Shown: in pieces, positions 33,168 to 42,329 of the stretch | Numbering within the stretch: the stretch's first letter is position 1 | Layout: each line of letters opens with the position of its first letter | From: Pseudomonadota bacterium | GTDB taxonomy: Bacteria; Chloroflexota; UBA5177 | Direction of reading: 5' to 3' | Assembly (NCBI GenBank): GCA_021324655.1 | Contig: JAJPIP010000017.1 | Span: 27,485 to 91,484 of the forward strand | Length of the DNA stretch: 64,000 bases | The notes under the pieces: generated by a model | What the model saw: only the letters and a program-made list of their open reading frames with translations | Databases searched by the model: none | Told to the model about the DNA's origin: nothing | Position numbers and translations under genes: made by a program

Positions 33168-34118
33168 TCAGTCCAGGCCGTCCACGATCCTGGACAGATC
33201 CCGCGTGAAAAGATGTGGTGCCGACACCATGGGAAGGTGGTGAGCCCCCGGCACGGTGATCAGGAGCCGGGCGTGGAGCCACAAGCCCAATTGCCGGGCG
33301 CGCGCGAGAGTAATCGTGGGATCCTGTGTGCCCACCATCACCGCAGTCGGGACGCGAATCTGCCGGATACGAGCCGCCGGCATGCCGAGAAGCGGCGCTT
33401 GCACGATGGCGTGGAGGGCCGTTTCCGCACCCGGCACTTCCAGCGGCCTGATCCAGCCTTCCATTTCCCGCCCGGTAAAGGGCGGGCAGCGTGGCCCGCA
33501 TGCCTTCTCCCAGACGCCGTCCAACAGGGAGGGGTGGCGCGTCAGTAACTGGAAGACGGCGTTGAAGTACGGATCGACGATCAGAGCGTGCACCCAGGCC
33601 GGACCTCCGCCGGAGGCGGTCCCGTCTCCGTCCAGCATGACGATGCCGCCAAGGAGGCGTGGATGGGTGAGCGCCAGACGGGCGGCGATCGCTGCCCCGG
33701 TCGAGTGCCCGACGACGATCGGTTTGTGCAGGTGCAGACGGTGAATCAGCGCGGCCACCTGCGCCGTATCGGCAGCCAGCGTGTAGGGCGGGCGGTGTGT
33801 GCTGTAGCCGAAGCCACGCAGGTCGGGCGCCACCACCCGAAAGCGCTGCCCCAGTGACGGTCCGACACGCGTCCACACAAAACTGGTTTCAACGAACCCG
33901 GGAATGAGCAGAACCGGCCGCCCGTGACTCCCCCATGCGCGGTAGCGGGTGACGACGTCACCGGTCCGGATGTCGTGCTGATGAGGGCCGAGCGGCGGCG
34001 CCGTCACGACGGGATCGGCTGTCGCGGCTCCATAGGCGGCGGCCACGGCCGTCAACAGCACGAGGAACGTCACCAGGAATCCGGCCAGCAGGATGAAAAT
34101 CCGGCGGACAGTGCGCAT
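33168..34118 (-). CDS. Membrane-anchored alpha/beta hydrolase
   Basis: 316 residues. An N-terminal hydrophobic helix (IFILLAGFLVTFLVLLTAVAAAYGAA) serves as anchor or uncleaved signal. Alpha/beta hydrolase core: PVLLIPGFVETSFVW (oxyanion loop), DLRGFGYSTHRPP, nucleophile elbow VGHSTGAAIA, Asp in VMLDGD / TQDPTI, and the catalytic His in VPGAHHLPMVSAP. Similar to haloalkane dehalogenase, esterase and epoxide hydrolase relatives; substrate not inferable. Two Cys (KACGPRCPP) in the cap region may form a disulfide outside the cell. Co-directional with the phosphoesterase gene. Confidence 0.86.
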   Translation of the reverse strand: MRTVRRIFILLAGFLVTFLVLLTAVAAAYGAATADPVVTAPPLGPHQHDIRTGDVVTRYRAWGSHGRPVLLIPGFVETSFVWTRVGPSLGQRFRVVAPDLRGFGYSTHRPPYTLAADTAQVAALIHRLHLHKPIVVGHSTGAAIAARLALTHPRLLGGIVMLDGDGTASGGGPAWVHALIVDPYFNAVFQLLTRHPSLLDGVWEKACGPRCPPFTGREMEGWIRPLEVPGAETALHAIVQAPLLGMPAARIRQIRVPTAVMVGTQDPTITLARARQLGLWLHARLLITVPGAHHLPMVSAPHLFTRDLSRIVDGLD

Positions 34119-34174
34119 GCCCAGTTATCGCACGAGGCGGGTCCGGCTTCCCGGGAATAGGGAATCCTCGCGCG

Positions 34175-36694
34175 TCACCCGTCGCGGGCTGGTTCTCTCT
34201 CGCCCGCGCCGTCGGCCGGCGTCACGGGGAGACGGACGGTGAACGTGCTGCCCACGCCCTCCTTGCTCACCACCTCGATCCTGCCTCCGTGGTGCTCCAC
34301 GATCTGCTTGGCCCCGGACAAGCCGATGCCGGTCCCGAGCCTATGGTGGCCGACATTATGACCGCGGCGGAAACGCTCGAAAATGTGCGCCACGTCGTCT
34401 TCCGGGATGCCGATTCCGTGGTCCTGCACCGTCAGGATCGCCCACTCCGCACCCTCGCCGGTCTCGGTGCTGACGGTCACGGTAATGGGAGTCTTGCTGC
34501 CGCTGTACTTGACGGCATTGGAGAGCAAATTGGCGACGACCCGCTCCAGACGGTCGGTATCCCACGTGCCGACGAGTTTCGGCACCGCGCTGTGGAACGT
34601 GATCTCCCGGGATCGTGGGCCCTGCCGGTACTCAGCGACGCCTTGCGAGACAAGCGCGACCAGATCGGTGCGGTGCAGGGATAACTCTAAACCCTCCCCG
34701 GTCTGGAGGCGCGAGAGATCCAGTAGCTCGTTGATCAGGGAGGTCATCCGGTTGGCGTTTTGCTCCATGCGGGCGAGACCGTCGCGCAGCTGCTCCACCG
34801 ACGCGTCCCCGTCCTGGTTCAGGCGTCGCTGTAGAAGTTGCGCCAGCCCTTTCAGACTGGTCACCGGAGTCTTGAGGTCGTGGGCGGCCGCCGCCAGGAA
34901 CTCTTCCTTCTGCTGGTCGACGGCGCGCTGCGCCGTCACGTCACGCACCGTCAGCACGGCACCCAGCCGCGTTCCGTCCTCGCCGATCACCGGCGTCGCA
35001 CTGCGCTGCACGATGACCTCTCGGCCGTCTCCCAGGTGCAGACGCGCTTCCGCCCCCAGTGTCGTTTCTCCCAGCACGAGCGCGCGGTGCAGGGGTAATG
35101 CGTCGGCCAGGTACGGCTCGCCTCGCGTATCCAGCACCGATGTATCTCCCGGGTAGTCGGTGAGCGACTTGCCGACAAATTCACTTCCGTAGAGGCGGTG
35201 TGCCGCCTCATTCATGAAGGTAACGGTGCCGTCGGTGGCGCACAGGATGACGCCGTCCGTCATCTGAGAGAGAATCGCCGAGGACTCCGCCGCGATGCGG
35301 TGCGCCTCTCGGTAGAGCCTGGCGTTGTCGATGGCGAGTGCCGCGCGCCGGGCCAGATCCTCGCCCAGGACCAGATCGTCGGGGCCGTAGTGCCTTCCCG
35401 ATTCCGCCGTTGCCAGCGTGATCGCACCCATTAGATGTCCCCGCGCGGCGAGGGGTACGACCATCCAGGAGGTGACCCCGATCTGTTGCAGGAGGCGGAG
35501 AAGCTCGACGTCCGATGTGAGTGTCGCCAGGAGCTCATCCGATGCGTCCGGAACCAGCTCCGCTTGCGCGGTTCGCAGCACCTTGCCGACACCGGCCGGC
35601 GCCTCTGCGTCAACCGGGTAGCGCTGCTCGATCTCGTGGGCGAGCTCCAGCTTGGTCGGGTCGGGATGGGTGATGGTGATCTGACGGACTGTTCCGTCGT
35701 CGTCGACGAGGTGAATCTCGCACCAGTCGGCCAGGCTGGGAACAACGGATCGCGCCAGGCTGCGCAACGTCGTCTCCTCGTCCAGTGAAGAGGCAAGCAG
35801 GGCGCTGACCTCTGACAGCAAGGACAGCCGTCCTTGCGCGACCTCCGCGTCGACGCGTGCCTGGTGCTCTCGCGCCAGCACCTCGCGGCGCTCCTCTTCG
35901 GCCTGGCTGCGCTCGGTGATGTCGGTAAACATGCCGAGCGCCCCGATGATGGCGCCGGAGGCGTCGCGCACGGGGCTCGTGCAACAGAGGACCAGGAGCT
36001 CAGACCCGTCTTGACGGCGAAACCGCGTGTCGAACTGCGCGACGTCGCCTGCCAGGTTCTGCCGGATGCGTTCCTGATGCAGGGATTCGTCCCCGGGAAA
36101 GGCGCAGTCGGACACTGTGACTTGCCGGAAACTCTCCGGCGTGTATCCCAGCATCTCCGCCATTCGATCGTTGGCGTACACCGTCCGCGCGTTGTGGTCG
36201 ATGAACCAGATGCCCTCGTTCGCCGCCGACACCATCGTGCGGAAGAGCTCCTCGCTGTGGCGCAGCGCGTCTTCTGTCTGTTTCCGGGCGGTGATGTCCA
36301 TCACAACCGCGATGAGCTTCTGGACCTTCGCGGTCTCGTCCAGCACCGGCGTGCCACGCTCCTCCAACCAGACCACGGCCCCATTGTCCGGCCGCACGAT
36401 GCGAAATTCCGAGCAGTAGCTCGTGCCGTCCGCCACTGCCCGATCGACGGTGGCGCGGTGGCGTGCCGCGTCGTCAGGATGGACCAGAGCGAACGCCTGC
36501 TCGGCCAGCTCGACCGCCGTCACCCCATAGATCTGCGGGAGATTCTCGGTGGTGGTGATGATGTCCCGTATGGGATCCCACTCCCAGGCCACCATGCGCG
36601 ACGCTTGCAGGGCCAGCATCAGCTGCTGCTCACGTGCGTGCAACGTGTCGGCGCACTGCGACGGCTTCGAGAGACTCTCCGTCCTGATTGGCAT
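34175..36694 (-). CDS. PAS/GAF sensor histidine kinase
   Basis: 839 residues from the ATG at 36694 (GAGGGA seven bases before); an in-frame ATG at 36721 lacks a ribosome-binding site. No membrane helix, so cytoplasmic. Order: PAS with PAC (residues about 20-140), second PAS/PAC (about 140-265), GAF (about 300-455), third PAS (about 470-590), HisKA with H-box EEFLAAAAHDLKTPVTSLKG, and HATPase_c with N-box NLLSNAVKYS, G1 DHGIGIPEDDV, F-box HIFERFRRG and G2 GTGIGLSGAKQIVEHHGG. The His and all ATP-binding motifs are present, so it should autophosphorylate. No response-regulator gene adjoins; the lone receiver at 24.4 kb is one candidate. Confidence 0.94.
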   Translation of the reverse strand: MPIRTESLSKPSQCADTLHAREQQLMLALQASRMVAWEWDPIRDIITTTENLPQIYGVTAVELAEQAFALVHPDDAARHRATVDRAVADGTSYCSEFRIVRPDNGAVVWLEERGTPVLDETAKVQKLIAVVMDITARKQTEDALRHSEELFRTMVSAANEGIWFIDHNARTVYANDRMAEMLGYTPESFRQVTVSDCAFPGDESLHQERIRQNLAGDVAQFDTRFRRQDGSELLVLCCTSPVRDASGAIIGALGMFTDITERSQAEEERREVLAREHQARVDAEVAQGRLSLLSEVSALLASSLDEETTLRSLARSVVPSLADWCEIHLVDDDGTVRQITITHPDPTKLELAHEIEQRYPVDAEAPAGVGKVLRTAQAELVPDASDELLATLTSDVELLRLLQQIGVTSWMVVPLAARGHLMGAITLATAESGRHYGPDDLVLGEDLARRAALAIDNARLYREAHRIAAESSAILSQMTDGVILCATDGTVTFMNEAAHRLYGSEFVGKSLTDYPGDTSVLDTRGEPYLADALPLHRALVLGETTLGAEARLHLGDGREVIVQRSATPVIGEDGTRLGAVLTVRDVTAQRAVDQQKEEFLAAAAHDLKTPVTSLKGLAQLLQRRLNQDGDASVEQLRDGLARMEQNANRMTSLINELLDLSRLQTGEGLELSLHRTDLVALVSQGVAEYRQGPRSREITFHSAVPKLVGTWDTDRLERVVANLLSNAVKYSGSKTPITVTVSTETGEGAEWAILTVQDHGIGIPEDDVAHIFERFRRGHNVGHHRLGTGIGLSGAKQIVEHHGGRIEVVSKEGVGSTFTVRLPVTPADGAGEREPARDG

Positions 36695-36900
36695 GCTCTT
36701 CCCTCGCGCCGGGCTACTCATCGTCGCCGGCCCGAGCGCCGAATTCGACCTGCTGTCCGTGCCATCTGTCTTCCCATCATGGGCCGCTTCCGGGAGATCG
36801 TCAAGGGACTACAAAATATTTCCTGCCCGGTTCGGGACTTTCGCCTCTCGCCGCCTGCTCGACCATGTGGTTGTATGTCAGTAGAGTTTGTTCTCCTCCG

Positions 36901-36939
36901 AGGCCCCTGTGCTTTTCCCCTTGTGCGCAGGGGCCTTTT
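36901..36939 (+). terminator. Orphan + strand intrinsic terminator
   Basis: AGGCCCCTGTGC and GCGCAGGGGCCT pair over 12 bp (one G-T) around a 12-nt loop, followed by TTTTA on the + strand. Both neighbouring genes are on the - strand, and no + strand gene lies upstream for several kilobases. On the - strand the hairpin has no T-run, though it could still slow read-through from the marR gene. The rest of 36695-36998 shows no other feature. Confidence 0.6.
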
Positions 36940-36998
36940 ACATGGTCAAGAGGAGCGGTCAGCGGGGCGCGACCGCGGCGCCATCGGCTTCGGCGCCG

Positions 36999-37496
36999 CT
37001 AGACCGGTGACGGAGGAACTGTGGCCGCCGCATCGTCCACATCCGACGGTTCAGGCGGCGTTGCCAGGATCGGCCGCAGGGCGCCGAGGCCGACCGTCAG
37101 AGCCGTCCGGTCGGCCGGTGTCAGCTGTCCCAGAAGGTCGTCGACCACCGACGACAGAATCCGGAGTCCGGATTGCAAGCTGCGCTCTCCCGCCGGGCTG
37201 AGCTGAAAGAGCCAGCGACGCCGATCCTCCACATCGAGCCGGCGCTCCACATACCCGAGCGCCTCCAGATGGCTGCAGATGCGCGACACACGCGCCACGT
37301 CGAGCTGGAGCGCCTCGGCAATGCGGGACACCATGTTCACGCCGCGGCCGATTTGCCCGAGGACACTGAGATCGGCAAGGTCGAACTCCTCGGTGTTCGA
37401 GGCGCGCCGGAAACGTCGGTCCACGACCCGCACCGCCCGCAGCAAGGTTCCGGTCAGGCGGAGCGCGTCGTGATCGAGCGATGCGTCACCTTTCAT
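36999..37496 (-). CDS. MarR family repressor, divergent from exporter operon
   Basis: 165 residues. Winged helix: MVSRIAEALQLDVARVSRICSHLEALGYVERRLDVEDRRRWLFQLSPAGE, with the DxRRR wing and L(S)PAGE continuation of the family. The promoter on the - strand looks like CTGTCA, 18 bp, TACAAT (37511-37506), which would start transcription only about 3 bases before the ATG (no Shine-Dalgarno), giving a leaderless mRNA. Two TTGT-N5-ACA sites lie exactly on this promoter, so autorepression is likely. It stands divergent from three MFS exporter genes, its probable targets. Confidence 0.9.
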   Translation of the reverse strand: MKGDASLDHDALRLTGTLLRAVRVVDRRFRRASNTEEFDLADLSVLGQIGRGVNMVSRIAEALQLDVARVSRICSHLEALGYVERRLDVEDRRRWLFQLSPAGERSLQSGLRILSSVVDDLLGQLTPADRTALTVGLGALRPILATPPEPSDVDDAAATVPPSPV

Positions 37497-37505
37497 CTTC
37501 TAATC

Positions 37506-37604
37506 ATTGTACCGGACAAAGGTTGTTCCTGACAGGGGACGCGTGGCGTGAAAGACGCGGGCTGTGGCATAATAATTGTGCAGGACAACATTTGTAGCCG
37601 ACAT
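37506..37604. promoter_or_regulatory. Four-site MarR operator and divergent promoters
   Basis: Four sites of the form TTGT-N5-ACA(A/G/T): TTGTACCGGACAA (37507-37519), TTGTTCCTGACAG (37523-37535), TTGTGCAGGACAA (37576-37588) and TTGTAGCCGACAT (37592-37604). They form two pairs, each with 16 bases from start to start. The first pair covers the marR -10/-35; the second lies just after a CATAAT -10-like element (37569-37574) for the MFS genes on the + strand. The dyad TTGT/ACA is short and close to symmetric, as expected for a MarR dimer. Confidence 0.7.
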
Positions 37605-37666
37605 GTGGTCCGTGAAGGCCGGGCCGCACGGTTCGTGTTGCTTGCAACTATTTAAGGAGAGAGTCC

Positions 37667-39448
37667 ATGGCGCAGCGCGATTTCTCGATAAACCGAGAGG
37701 AGCCCGGCGGCGTTCATTACAAGTGGATCGCCCTATCGAATACCACGCTCGGCATCCTCATGGCGACGATCAATTCGAGCATCGTGCTGATTGCGCTGCC
37801 CACCATCTTCAACGGCATCCACATCAACCCGCTGACACCCGGCAACACGAGCTTTCTCCTCTGGATCCTGATGGGATACATGGTCGTCACCTCCACCCTC
37901 CTGGTGACGGTCGGCCGTATCTCCGACATGCTGGGGCGCGTCAAGATGTACACGCTCGGCTTCGCCGTCTTTACGATCGGGTCGATTCTGCTCTTCCTCA
38001 CGCCCAGTACCGGCACCACCGGCGGTATTGAGTTGATCGCCTTCCGTATCGTGCAGGCCATCGGCGGCTCTTTCCTCTTCGCCAACAGCGCCGCCATCCT
38101 CACCGACGCTTTTCCGCCCAAGGAGCGCGGCTTCGGCCTCGGCATCAATCAGATCGCGGCGATCGGCGGTTCCGTCCTTGGACTCATCCTCGGGGGCGTG
38201 CTGGCCGCCGTCAACTGGCGCCTCGTCTTTCTCGTCAATGTGCCGTTTGGCATCATCGGCACCGTCTGGGCCTACCTCATGCTGCGGGAGACGGCGACCA
38301 TTCGCGCCCATCAGAAGCTCGATATCTGGGGCAATGTCACCTTTGCCGCCGGCTTGACGGTCCTCCTCGTCGGACTGACCTACGGCCTGCTGCCCTACGG
38401 TGGTCACGTCATGGGCTGGACCAATCCGTGGGTTATCGCCGCGCTGGCGGGTGGTGTCGTCTTGCTCGTGACCTTTGCCATGATCGAAGTCCGCACGCCC
38501 GATCCCATGTTCCGGCTGGATCTCTTCAAGATCCGCCCCTTTGCCGCCGGCAACATTTCGGCCTTGCTGGGCGCGACGGCTCGTGGTGGACTGCAGTTCA
38601 TGCTGATCATCTGGCTGCAGGGGATCTGGCTGCCCATCCACGGCTACTCGTTCTCGCAGACCCCGCTCTGGGCCGGCATCTACATGCTGCCCATGATGGC
38701 CGGCTTCCTCATCGCCGGGCCTGTCTCCGGCTGGCTCTCCGATCACCTCGGGGCTCGCCCGTTCACGACCGGGGGCATGCTGGTGGCGACGGTCGCCTTT
38801 CTCCTCCTCACCTTCCTGCCGGCCAACTTCAGCTATGTGCCGTTTGCCTCCCTCCTGCTGGCCATGGGTCTGGGCATGGGGCTCTTCTCCTCTCCCAATA
38901 CCAGCTCGGTCATGAGCTCCGTGCCGCCCGCACAACGCGGTGTTTCCTCCGGCATGCTGGCCACCGTCCAGAACGCCGGCATGCTGATGTCGATGGCCGT
39001 CTTCTTCACCATCGTCATCGTGGGCCTCTCCGCCACCCTGCCGCACACGCTCGGCACTGGTCTGCTCCGTGCCGGTCTTCCCGCCGGCGCCGCCAACGGC
39101 ATCTCCCATCTGCCGCCGACCGCTGCGCTTTTCTCGGCATTCCTCGGCTACAACCCGATGGCGCACCTCCTGCCGCCTGCGCTCCTCTCCCACCTTCCGG
39201 CGACCACGCAGGCGCACCTGCTCAGCCGCTCTTTCTTCCCCAGCCTGATTGCCGCGCCCTTCATGGATGGACTGCGGCTGGCGTTCTATGTCTCTGCCGT
39301 CATGTCGGCCGTCGCCGCGGTGGCGTCCTTGATGCGGGGCCGCCAGTACTTCCACGAGGTCACCACGCCGTCGGCACCCGTTCCACCCCCGTTCGGCGCC
39401 AATGCCGGCGAGGAGCCGGAATCGGCTGCCGTCCCTCAGCGGCAGTGA
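37667..39448 (+). CDS. MFS multidrug exporter (DHA2, 14-helix type), copy 1
   Basis: 593 residues with AAGGAGAGAG before the ATG. The layout is that of EmrB/QacA drug:H+ antiporters: helix 1 with VLIALPTIF, helix 2 [32 protein letters not shown] (motif A, GxxxDxxGRxxxY), the motif C region [29 protein letters not shown], and 14 hydrophobic segments. An insertion between helices 1 and 2 ([13 protein letters not shown]) is unusual for the family and is shared with the next gene. The C-terminal part has a long outside loop with Pro/Ala-rich sequence. Its stop overlaps the start of the paralogue by one base. Exported compounds unknown. Confidence 0.9.
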   Translation: MAQRDFSINREEPGGVHYKWIALSNTTLGILMATINSSIVLIALPTIFNGIHINPLTPGNTSFLLWILMGYMVVTSTLLVTVGRISDMLGRVKMYTLGFAVFTIGSILLFLTPSTGTTGGIELIAFRIVQAIGGSFLFANSAAILTDAFPPKERGFGLGINQIAAIGGSVLGLILGGVLAAVNWRLVFLVNVPFGIIGTVWAYLMLRETATIRAHQKLDIWGNVTFAAGLTVLLVGLTYGLLPYGGHVMGWTNPWVIAALAGGVVLLVTFAMIEVRTPDPMFRLDLFKIRPFAAGNISALLGATARGGLQFMLIIWLQGIWLPIHGYSFSQTPLWAGIYMLPMMAGFLIAGPVSGWLSDHLGARPFTTGGMLVATVAFLLLTFLPANFSYVPFASLLLAMGLGMGLFSSPNTSSVMSSVPPAQRGVSSGMLATVQNAGMLMSMAVFFTIVIVGLSATLPHTLGTGLLRAGLPAGAANGISHLPPTAALFSAFLGYNPMAHLLPPALLSHLPATTQAHLLSRSFFPSLIAAPFMDGLRLAFYVSAVMSAVAAVASLMRGRQYFHEVTTPSAPVPPPFGANAGEEPESAAVPQRQ

Positions 39449-41205
39449 TGAGGGCCGAGTCTCCTGCGCTTGGCGCGCCGGGCCGCGCGAGGCGCGTTGA
39501 CTATAAGTGGGTCGCGCTCTCCAATACCACGGTCGGGGTGCTGCTGGCGACGATCGATGCCTCGATCATGCTGATCGCCATGCCGGTCATCTTCCGGGGC
39601 ATCCGCCTCAACCCGCTGGCGCCGGGCAACAGCTTCTACCTCCTCTGGATGATCCTGAGCTATCTGATCGTCAGCAGTGTACTGGTCGTCAGTCTCGGCC
39701 GCCTGGGGGACATCTTCGGCCGCGTGCGCATGTACAACCTCGGATTTGTCATCTACACGGCTGCCTCTCTGCTCCTGACCATCGACTGGATGACGGGGAC
39801 ATCGGGCGCGCTCTGGCTCATCATCTTCCGCATCGCCCAGGGGGTCGGAGCAGCGTTTCTCACCGCCAACTCGGCCGCTATCCTCACCGATGCCTTTCCA
39901 CCCAACCAGCGCGGCCTGGCGCTCGGCATCAACAACGTCGCCGGCATCAGCGGCATGTTCGTCGGACTGGTGCTCGGTGGCCTGCTGGCACCGATCAACT
40001 GGCGCCTGGTCTTCCTGGTGTCGGTGCCGTTCGGACTTTTCGGCAGCGTGTGGGCATACCTCAAGCTCGAGGAGAGAGGCGTCCGCCACCGCGCTCCCAT
40101 CGACTGGCTCGGCAACATCACCTTTGCCGTGGGACTGATTCTGGTGATGATCGGCATCACGTACGGGATTCAACCCTACGGCGGCAGTGCCATGGGATGG
40201 GGAAGTCCCGGCGTTCTCACCGCCCTCGGCTCCGGTGTTCTTCTGCTGGCCGCCTTTGCCTTCATCGAGACGCGTGTTCCCAACCCGATGTTCCGCTTAC
40301 CGCTGTTCCGTCTCCGCGCCTATACCTTCGGCGTGCTGTCGAGCTTTCTCTCCGCCGTCGCCCGCGGCGGATTGATGTTCATGCTGATCATTTGGCTGCA
40401 GGGAATCTGGCTCCCCGAGCACGGCTACAGCTTCACCGATACGCCACTGTGGGCGGGCATCTATATGCTGCCGCTCTCCGCCGGCTTTCTCCTGGCAGGA
40501 CCGATCTCCGGGTACCTGTCCGACCGGTTCGGCGCTCGTCCTTTCGCCACCGGCGGCATGATCGGAGCGGCCCTCAGCTTCGTGCTGCTCACCCTATTGC
40601 CGGTCGATTTCCCCTATCCGGTCTTTGCCGCCATCCTGCTCCTCAACGGCCTGTCGATGGGCGCTTTTGCCTCGCCGAATCGGGCCGGAGTGATGAATAG
40701 CCTGCCTCCGGAGCATCGCGGGGCCGGTGCTGGGATGAACCAGACGTTTCAGAACTCGGCGCAGGTGCTCTCCATCGGCATCTTCTTCAGTCTGATGATC
40801 GCGGGGTTGTCGGCGACGCTGCGCACCACCATGACACGGGGCCTGGAGATGCATGGCGTGCCTGTCCTGGTCGCGGAGCACGTGGGGAGATTACCTCCGG
40901 TATCGATCCTCTTCGCCGCGTTCCTCGGCTACAACCCGATTCAGCAGCTCGTCGGACCTCACGTGCTGGCGCGTCTTCCGGTGGCGGACCTGGCCGCCTT
41001 GACCGGACGCCGGTTCTTTCCCCATCTCATCGCTCCTCCCTTCCAGTCCGGCCTCCACACCGCCTTTGCCTTTGCGATCGTGGCCTGCCTCGTCGCGGCC
41101 GCCGCGTCGTGGTCGCGTGGAGGGCGATACGTCAATACCGGCGACGCGGAAGGGCAGCGCCTCGAGCCGCAGACGCAGCCCATGCCGGAACCGACGAGAC
41201 GGTAA
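39448..41205 (+). CDS. MFS multidrug exporter (DHA2 type), copy 2
   Basis: 585 residues; the ATG at 39448 shares its A with the TGA of copy 1 (TGATG), a sign of translational coupling. A much longer open frame exists upstream but only shadows copy 1. The sequence closely parallels copy 1 along its length: [84 protein letters not shown] segment, [44 protein letters not shown]. So it arose by tandem duplication, and may work alone or as a partner of copy 1. Same insertion between helices 1 and 2. C-terminal tail polar and Pro/Glu-rich. Confidence 0.9.
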   Translation: MRAESPALGAPGRARRVDYKWVALSNTTVGVLLATIDASIMLIAMPVIFRGIRLNPLAPGNSFYLLWMILSYLIVSSVLVVSLGRLGDIFGRVRMYNLGFVIYTAASLLLTIDWMTGTSGALWLIIFRIAQGVGAAFLTANSAAILTDAFPPNQRGLALGINNVAGISGMFVGLVLGGLLAPINWRLVFLVSVPFGLFGSVWAYLKLEERGVRHRAPIDWLGNITFAVGLILVMIGITYGIQPYGGSAMGWGSPGVLTALGSGVLLLAAFAFIETRVPNPMFRLPLFRLRAYTFGVLSSFLSAVARGGLMFMLIIWLQGIWLPEHGYSFTDTPLWAGIYMLPLSAGFLLAGPISGYLSDRFGARPFATGGMIGAALSFVLLTLLPVDFPYPVFAAILLLNGLSMGAFASPNRAGVMNSLPPEHRGAGAGMNQTFQNSAQVLSIGIFFSLMIAGLSATLRTTMTRGLEMHGVPVLVAEHVGRLPPVSILFAAFLGYNPIQQLVGPHVLARLPVADLAALTGRRFFPHLIAPPFQSGLHTAFAFAIVACLVAAAASWSRGGRYVNTGDAEGQRLEPQTQPMPEPTRR

Positions 41206-41247
41206 TAGAGAGCAGGGGCATGTGTCCCGCCGAAAGGAGACCCACCG

Positions 41248-42018
41248 ATGTGCTTTGATGACGACTCCTATCCTCCCATTCCTCTGTCGAGCGGTAGCGC
41301 CGTTCACGGCGAAGACCAGACGATCCGTGCTGCCGACGGGAACCTGATTGCGGCCTATCTCGCCGAGCCATCCGGCCCCGCTCAGGGTCAGGTGGTCGTC
41401 CTTCCCGATGTGCGCGGCCTGCACAATTTCTATAAGGGACTGGCCCTGCGATTCGCCGATACCGGCAAGCGCGCTCTGGTCATCGACTACTTCGGCCGCA
41501 CCGCCGAGAACAACGATCGGACCGAGCCGTTCGACTACATGACCCATGTGCAGCAAATGACCCCGGAGACTTTCGGTGCCGACCTCGATGCCGCGGTCTC
41601 GGAGATTCGAAAGGGAGTGGGGCAAGATCTCCCCACCTTTACCGTCGGTTTCTGCATGGGAGGGTCGCTCTCCTTCTGGGCCGGCACGCGTGGGTACGAT
41701 CTCGCCGGGGTCATCGGTTTCTACGCGAACCTCACGCGTCATTTTGGCGCGGTCACTCCGGCGCTGGACTGGGCCCGTCAGATTGAGTGTCCGGTGCTCG
41801 GGCTCTTCGGTGGGGCCGACCAGAGCATCCCGGTCGAGACCGTCGAGACCTTCGAGCGTGAGTTGAACGAGGGCGGCATCGAGAATGAGCTCGTCATTTA
41901 TCCGGGTGCGCCGCACAGCTTCTTTGACCGCAAGGCCGAGGAGTTCTCCAGCGCCTCGGAGGACGCCTGGCGCCGCGTCCAGGGCTTTATCGCCGGGCAC
42001 GAGACGGTGCACGTCTAG
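41248..42018 (+). CDS. Dienelactone hydrolase family protein
   Basis: 256 residues with GAAAGGAGA before the ATG. Alpha/beta hydrolase of the dienelactone hydrolase group: VVVLPDVRGLHNFYKGLALRFAD, YFGRTAEN, nucleophile elbow TVGFCMGGSLSFW (Cys in Gly-Phe-Cys-Met-Gly-Gly), Asp in LGLFGGADQSIP, and the His in YPGAPHSFFDRKAEEF. The Cys-Asp-His triad is complete. Family members open dienelactones in chloroaromatic or protocatechuate-type pathways, but many act on other esters. It is the third gene behind the MarR operator, 42 bases after copy 2, so probably induced together with the exporters, fitting defence against aromatic toxic compounds. Confidence 0.9.
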   Translation: MCFDDDSYPPIPLSSGSAVHGEDQTIRAADGNLIAAYLAEPSGPAQGQVVVLPDVRGLHNFYKGLALRFADTGKRALVIDYFGRTAENNDRTEPFDYMTHVQQMTPETFGADLDAAVSEIRKGVGQDLPTFTVGFCMGGSLSFWAGTRGYDLAGVIGFYANLTRHFGAVTPALDWARQIECPVLGLFGGADQSIPVETVETFERELNEGGIENELVIYPGAPHSFFDRKAEEFSSASEDAWRRVQGFIAGHETVHV

Positions 42019-42329
42019 CTCCGACTGCGTTCCGAGTAGGCTTCTAGCCCGGCGGACGCGACCCCGTCTTGCCGATCGGGGCCCACGGCCACCACAATCC
42101 GGATAACGATGGGCCAGGGCGCCCTGCCGCTCGTCGTCGCCACGATACCGGTTGGACTGGACGGATCGGTCTTGGCGCAAATCGGCATGGTGGCGGTAGT
42201 GCTGGCCGGCACCCTGTCCATGGAAGGCCTGCGCGCGTCGACGGCGGGCCGTTGATCGCTCGCTTCCCAGGCCATACAGTGGGAGAGACTGGGGCCGACC
42301 CATGCGTCGGCGCCGGCCGGAGTATTACC
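42019..42329 (+). other. 311-bp gap with a doubtful 48-codon ORF
   Basis: Between the dienelactone hydrolase gene and the third exporter. An ORF at 42109-42255 (ATG, weak GGA upstream) would give a short peptide with one hydrophobic segment (LAQIGMVAVVLAGTLSM). It is not supported by a good ribosome-binding site or a recognised family. No terminator or strong promoter was seen. Confidence 0.3.

Noticed and set aside
37733..39355. 540-codon open frame on the - strand opposite the first exporter gene.
   Set aside because: High-GC antisense shadow: His/Gly/Glu/Arg-rich without helices or motifs, while the + frame is a clear exporter.
38428..39447. Long upstream extension of the second exporter frame.
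   Set aside because: It overlaps the first exporter gene completely and codes for Arg/His/Pro-rich sequence; the TGATG start at 39448 fits the protein family.
42069..42329. 87-residue N-terminal extension of the third exporter.
   Set aside because: Polar, His/Arg/Gly-rich, no membrane helix; GTG 42330 has GGAG at the right spacing.
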